Assembly (NCBI GenBank): GCA_050741915.1
Contig: JBOGEX010000028.1
Location: forward strand, 1-33,906
DNA from: JACCTH01 sp050741915
GTDB lineage: Bacteria > Actinomycetota > Acidimicrobiia > Spongiisociales > ZC4RG35
Reading direction: 5' to 3'
DNA: 33,906 bases
Position numbers and translations under genes: made by a program. This document shows positions 31,971 to 33,906 of this stretch, piece after piece. Position 1 is the stretch's first letter. Each line of letters opens with the position of its first letter. A model generated the notes under the pieces. The model was given only the letters and a program-made list of their open reading frames with translations. It did not search any database and was not told the DNA's origin.

Positions 31971-32881
31971 CGACCGAATTCTCCGGGCTCGTCGACCTCC
32001 AGATCAACGGTGCTTTTGGCTATGACTTCACCAACGACCCGGAGTTGATTTGGCTGGTCGGAGAGAGGCTTCGCGGTTTGGGAGTAGATGCATTCCTCCC
32101 CACCATCATCTCCTCTCCCCCGGGGACTGTCGAGAAGGCTTTGGCAGTCCTAGGGGCCGGTCCTCCAGATTCCTATCAGGGTGCCCAGGCGATCGGACTC
32201 CATGTCGAGGGCCCGATGCTGGCGCCTTCCCGACGGGGCACTCATCCGGAAGAGTTTCTGCGCAGTCCCTCTCCTGAGGTGATCGAGGGCTGGACTCGTG
32301 CAGCCGGCGTGGTGATGGTGACGATGGCGCCGGAGCTGCCCGGTGCCCGAGCCGTCGTCGAGGCTCTGATAGAAGAAGGGGTGGTAGTCGCCCTCGGTCA
32401 TTCTGCTGCCAGCTACGAAGAGGCAATGGATGCCTTCTCTTGGGGCGTATCTCATGTCACTCATTTGTTCAACGCCATGGCTCCGTTTGATCACCGCCAA
32501 CCGGGGCCGATCGGAGCCCTCTTCGCCCAGGAGAAAGTTACCGCGGGGTTAATCGTCGACGGCATCCATGTGCATCCGGCTACGGTCGCGGCTGCCTGGA
32601 AGTTGCTGGGACCGGAACGCCTGGTATTGGTGAGCGATGCCATGGCGGCCGCCGGTCTTTCCGATGGTGCGTATTCGATCGGCAGCACCCCAGTGATGGT
32701 TTCGGAGGGTCGAGTGGTCAATGCCGAGGGAAGGTTGGCGGGGAGCACGTTGCTTCTCGATCAGGCCGTTCGCAATCTCGGGGCCTTCACAGGGTGCAGC
32801 GAGGCCGAGGCAATCGGCGCCGCTTCGAAGAATGCTTACAGAGTGCTCGGTATCGGATCGGGTGATGGTGAAGACCAATGA
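31967..32881 (+). CDS. nagA: N-acetylglucosamine-6-phosphate deacetylase, short form
   Basis: NagA removes acetate from GlcNAc-6-phosphate. The 304-residue protein has the barrel motifs GLVDLQINGAFGYDF (about 7-21), GLHVEGPML (metal-site Glu near 81), VVALGHSAAS (His near 144), VTHLFNAM (His near 165) and LVSDAMAAAGLSDGAY (catalytic Asp near 223). It is shorter than the usual ~380 residues: both ends of the flanking beta-sandwich domain are missing (no upstream strand region, no ADLVVLD-type tail). It overlaps the GH3 remnant and the SIS gene by 4 bases each and so is coupled to both. Confidence 0.9.
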   Translation: MTTEFSGLVDLQINGAFGYDFTNDPELIWLVGERLRGLGVDAFLPTIISSPPGTVEKALAVLGAGPPDSYQGAQAIGLHVEGPMLAPSRRGTHPEEFLRSPSPEVIEGWTRAAGVVMVTMAPELPGARAVVEALIEEGVVVALGHSAASYEEAMDAFSWGVSHVTHLFNAMAPFDHRQPGPIGALFAQEKVTAGLIVDGIHVHPATVAAAWKLLGPERLVLVSDAMAAAGLSDGAYSIGSTPVMVSEGRVVNAEGRLAGSTLLLDQAVRNLGAFTGCSEAEAIGAASKNAYRVLGIGSGDGEDQ

Positions 32882-33900
32882 CTCTTTGGACTGAAATCCT
32901 GAGCCAGGCAGATGTCCTGGCCGCAGCCCGCGAGCGAATTAGAGCAGAGGTCGTCGAAATCGGTCAATGGATCCGAGAGTCACAACCAACCTATGTCGTC
33001 CTGGCGGCACGCGGGTCGTCGGACAATGCCGGACGTTATGCCCAATACCTATGGGGGGCACGTAACCGGCTCAACGTGGCGTTGACCACCCCGTCGCTCT
33101 TCGGGGCCTATTCGAGTCCTCCCAACCTGGATGGAGCACTTGTGGTCGGGATCTCCCAATCCGGCGAGTCCCCTGACTTGCTGGCGGTGCTGGCGGAAGC
33201 GAACCGCCAGGGGAGACCAACGTTGGCCATCACCAACAATTCGTCCTCGCCGATGGCCGAGCTCGCCTCGCGCTCTCTCGATCTGAGAGTCGGGGAAGAG
33301 AAGGCCGTCGCCGCCACCAAGACCTACACCGGCCAGCTCCTCGCCGTTGCCCTGCTTTCGGCAGCCATCGCCGGCGGGGACAACGAGGAAGACTTCGCAC
33401 TCCTGTCGCCGGTGATAGACGAGGTTCTTTCCGGGAGTGGTGAGATGGTGCCGGCAGCCGCCGCCCTCGCCGGACACGACCGCTGTGTGGTGATTGGCCG
33501 GGGATTTCATCATGCCACCGCTCACGAGTGGGCGCTGAAGATCGCCGAACTCTCCTACTTGGTTGCCCAGCCCTTCTCATCGGCTGACTTTCGCCATGGT
33601 CCCATGGCACTGATCGAACCCGACCTAGCCGTGTTGGCGATTGCGACCGATGGACGCTTGTTCTCGGAGATAGCCGACCTGCTCAACGAGATCCAATCGG
33701 CTGGCGCCAAAGTGGTCGCAATCTCTGACCGCCATGACTTGCCGGCCGAACACCTAATCAGGATCCCGACCATTCCGGAGTGGCTCAGCCCGATCCCCGC
33801 CATCGTCGCCGCCCAGGTTTTTACGTATCACTTGACCGTTGCCCGGGGGCACGATCCCGACCGTCCCCGTGGCTTACGCAAAGTCACGAGGACGGTCTGA
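32878..33900 (+). CDS. SIS-domain aminosugar isomerase/deaminase (NagB-II type)
   Basis: The 340-residue protein has two SIS domains like the isomerase half of GlmS but no glutaminase domain. Visible motifs are VLAARGSSDNAGRYAQY (about 41-57), VVGISQSGESPDLL (about 88), AATKTYTGQLLAVAL (about 143) and EWALKIAELSYLVAQPFSSADFRHGP (shown in part; about 218-240). Proteins of this form next to nagA act as alternative glucosamine-6-phosphate deaminases (NagB-II), giving fructose-6-phosphate and ammonia. Its start overlaps the nagA stop (ATGA). A GlmS-like role without the glutaminase is the alternative. Confidence 0.85.
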   Translation: MTLWTEILSQADVLAAARERIRAEVVEIGQWIRESQPTYVVLAARGSSDNAGRYAQYLWGARNRLNVALTTPSLFGAYSSPPNLDGALVVGISQSGESPDLLAVLAEANRQGRPTLAITNNSSSPMAELASRSLDLRVGEEKAVAATKTYTGQLLAVALLSAAIAGGDNEEDFALLSPVIDEVLSGSGEMVPAAAALAGHDRCVVIGRGFHHATAHEWALKIAELSYLVAQPFSSADFRHGPMALIEPDLAVLAIATDGRLFSEIADLLNEIQSAGAKVVAISDRHDLPAEHLIRIPTIPEWLSPIPAIVAAQVFTYHLTVARGHDPDRPRGLRKVTRTV

Positions 33901-33906
33901 GTAAGC

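Noticed and set aside
1..33906. CRISPR arrays, tRNA or rRNA genes, riboswitches, transposases
   Set aside because: No regularly spaced repeats, cloverleaf-like segments, rRNA-like conserved blocks, recognisable riboswitch cores or transposase motifs were seen on either strand.

Overview
The window is a GC-rich, gene-dense chromosomal segment that reads as Actinomycetota. It most resembles a deep, Acidimicrobiia-like lineage, which is inference from gene content. The pointers are a BldD-like regulator beside a HIT protein, an hrcA-dnaJ2 pair under a CIRCE operator, a fused B12 mutase (IcmF), a CX5C-type 3Fe-4S ferredoxin, an F420/flavin split-barrel protein, many GTG/TTG starts and very tight 4-nt gene overlaps. 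I see no rRNA, tRNA, CRISPR array, transposase or integrase.

From 128 to 23347 the layout is the conserved housekeeping block running mainly on the minus strand. In transcription order it is leuS, a small HExxH protein, comEA, comEC, a membrane-anchored unknown, a dihydropteroate-synthase-like protein, holA, (rpsT on plus), lepA, hemW, hrcA, dnaJ2, rsmE, a BldD-like regulator, a HIT protein, phoH, pgpH, ybeY, a CNNM/CorC-type protein, era and a SirB1-like protein. The genes serve translation and ribosome maturation (leuS, lepA, rpsT, rsmE, ybeY, era), heat-shock control (hrcA, dnaJ2, CIRCE), DNA uptake and replication (comEA, comEC, holA) and second-messenger turnover (pgpH). Insertions relative to the usual order are a degenerate GGDEF protein (plus) convergent with and overlapping comEC, the dihydropteroate-synthase-like and 150-residue genes, and a polyphosphate kinase 2 gene.

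From 23348 to 27600 come a perfect 24-bp inverted repeat, a split-barrel flavin/F420 protein, a two-hairpin convergent terminator, the isobutyryl-CoA mutase icmF and a divergent ferredoxin.

From 27600 to 31550 the sequence turns into an accessory scar. A frameshifted membrane sensor relic (minus) and a broken multi-spanning membrane protein (plus) flank an intact two-gene module: a low-molecular-weight phosphatase/ArsC-like protein and a chromate transporter. That module is bounded by two 120-bp direct repeats, 94% identical. The repeats contain the 5' end of the broken plus-strand gene, so the module appears to have been inserted near codon 17 of that gene. The scar abuts a truncated GH3 beta-N-acetylhexosaminidase, of which only the C-terminal domain remains. 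This remnant overlaps nagA and a nagB-II-type SIS protein, forming an amino-sugar catabolic operon.

The most novel-looking items are the 120-bp repeat-bounded module, a ~50-bp dispersed repeat (two full copies and one fragment), the 24-bp palindrome, a CIRCE operator written entirely inside the last codons of hemW, a PgpH with an extra SdrD-B-like extracellular domain, and a comEC reading frame running 431 bp antisense through a GGDEF-like gene. I do not see a clear new defence or biosynthetic system.
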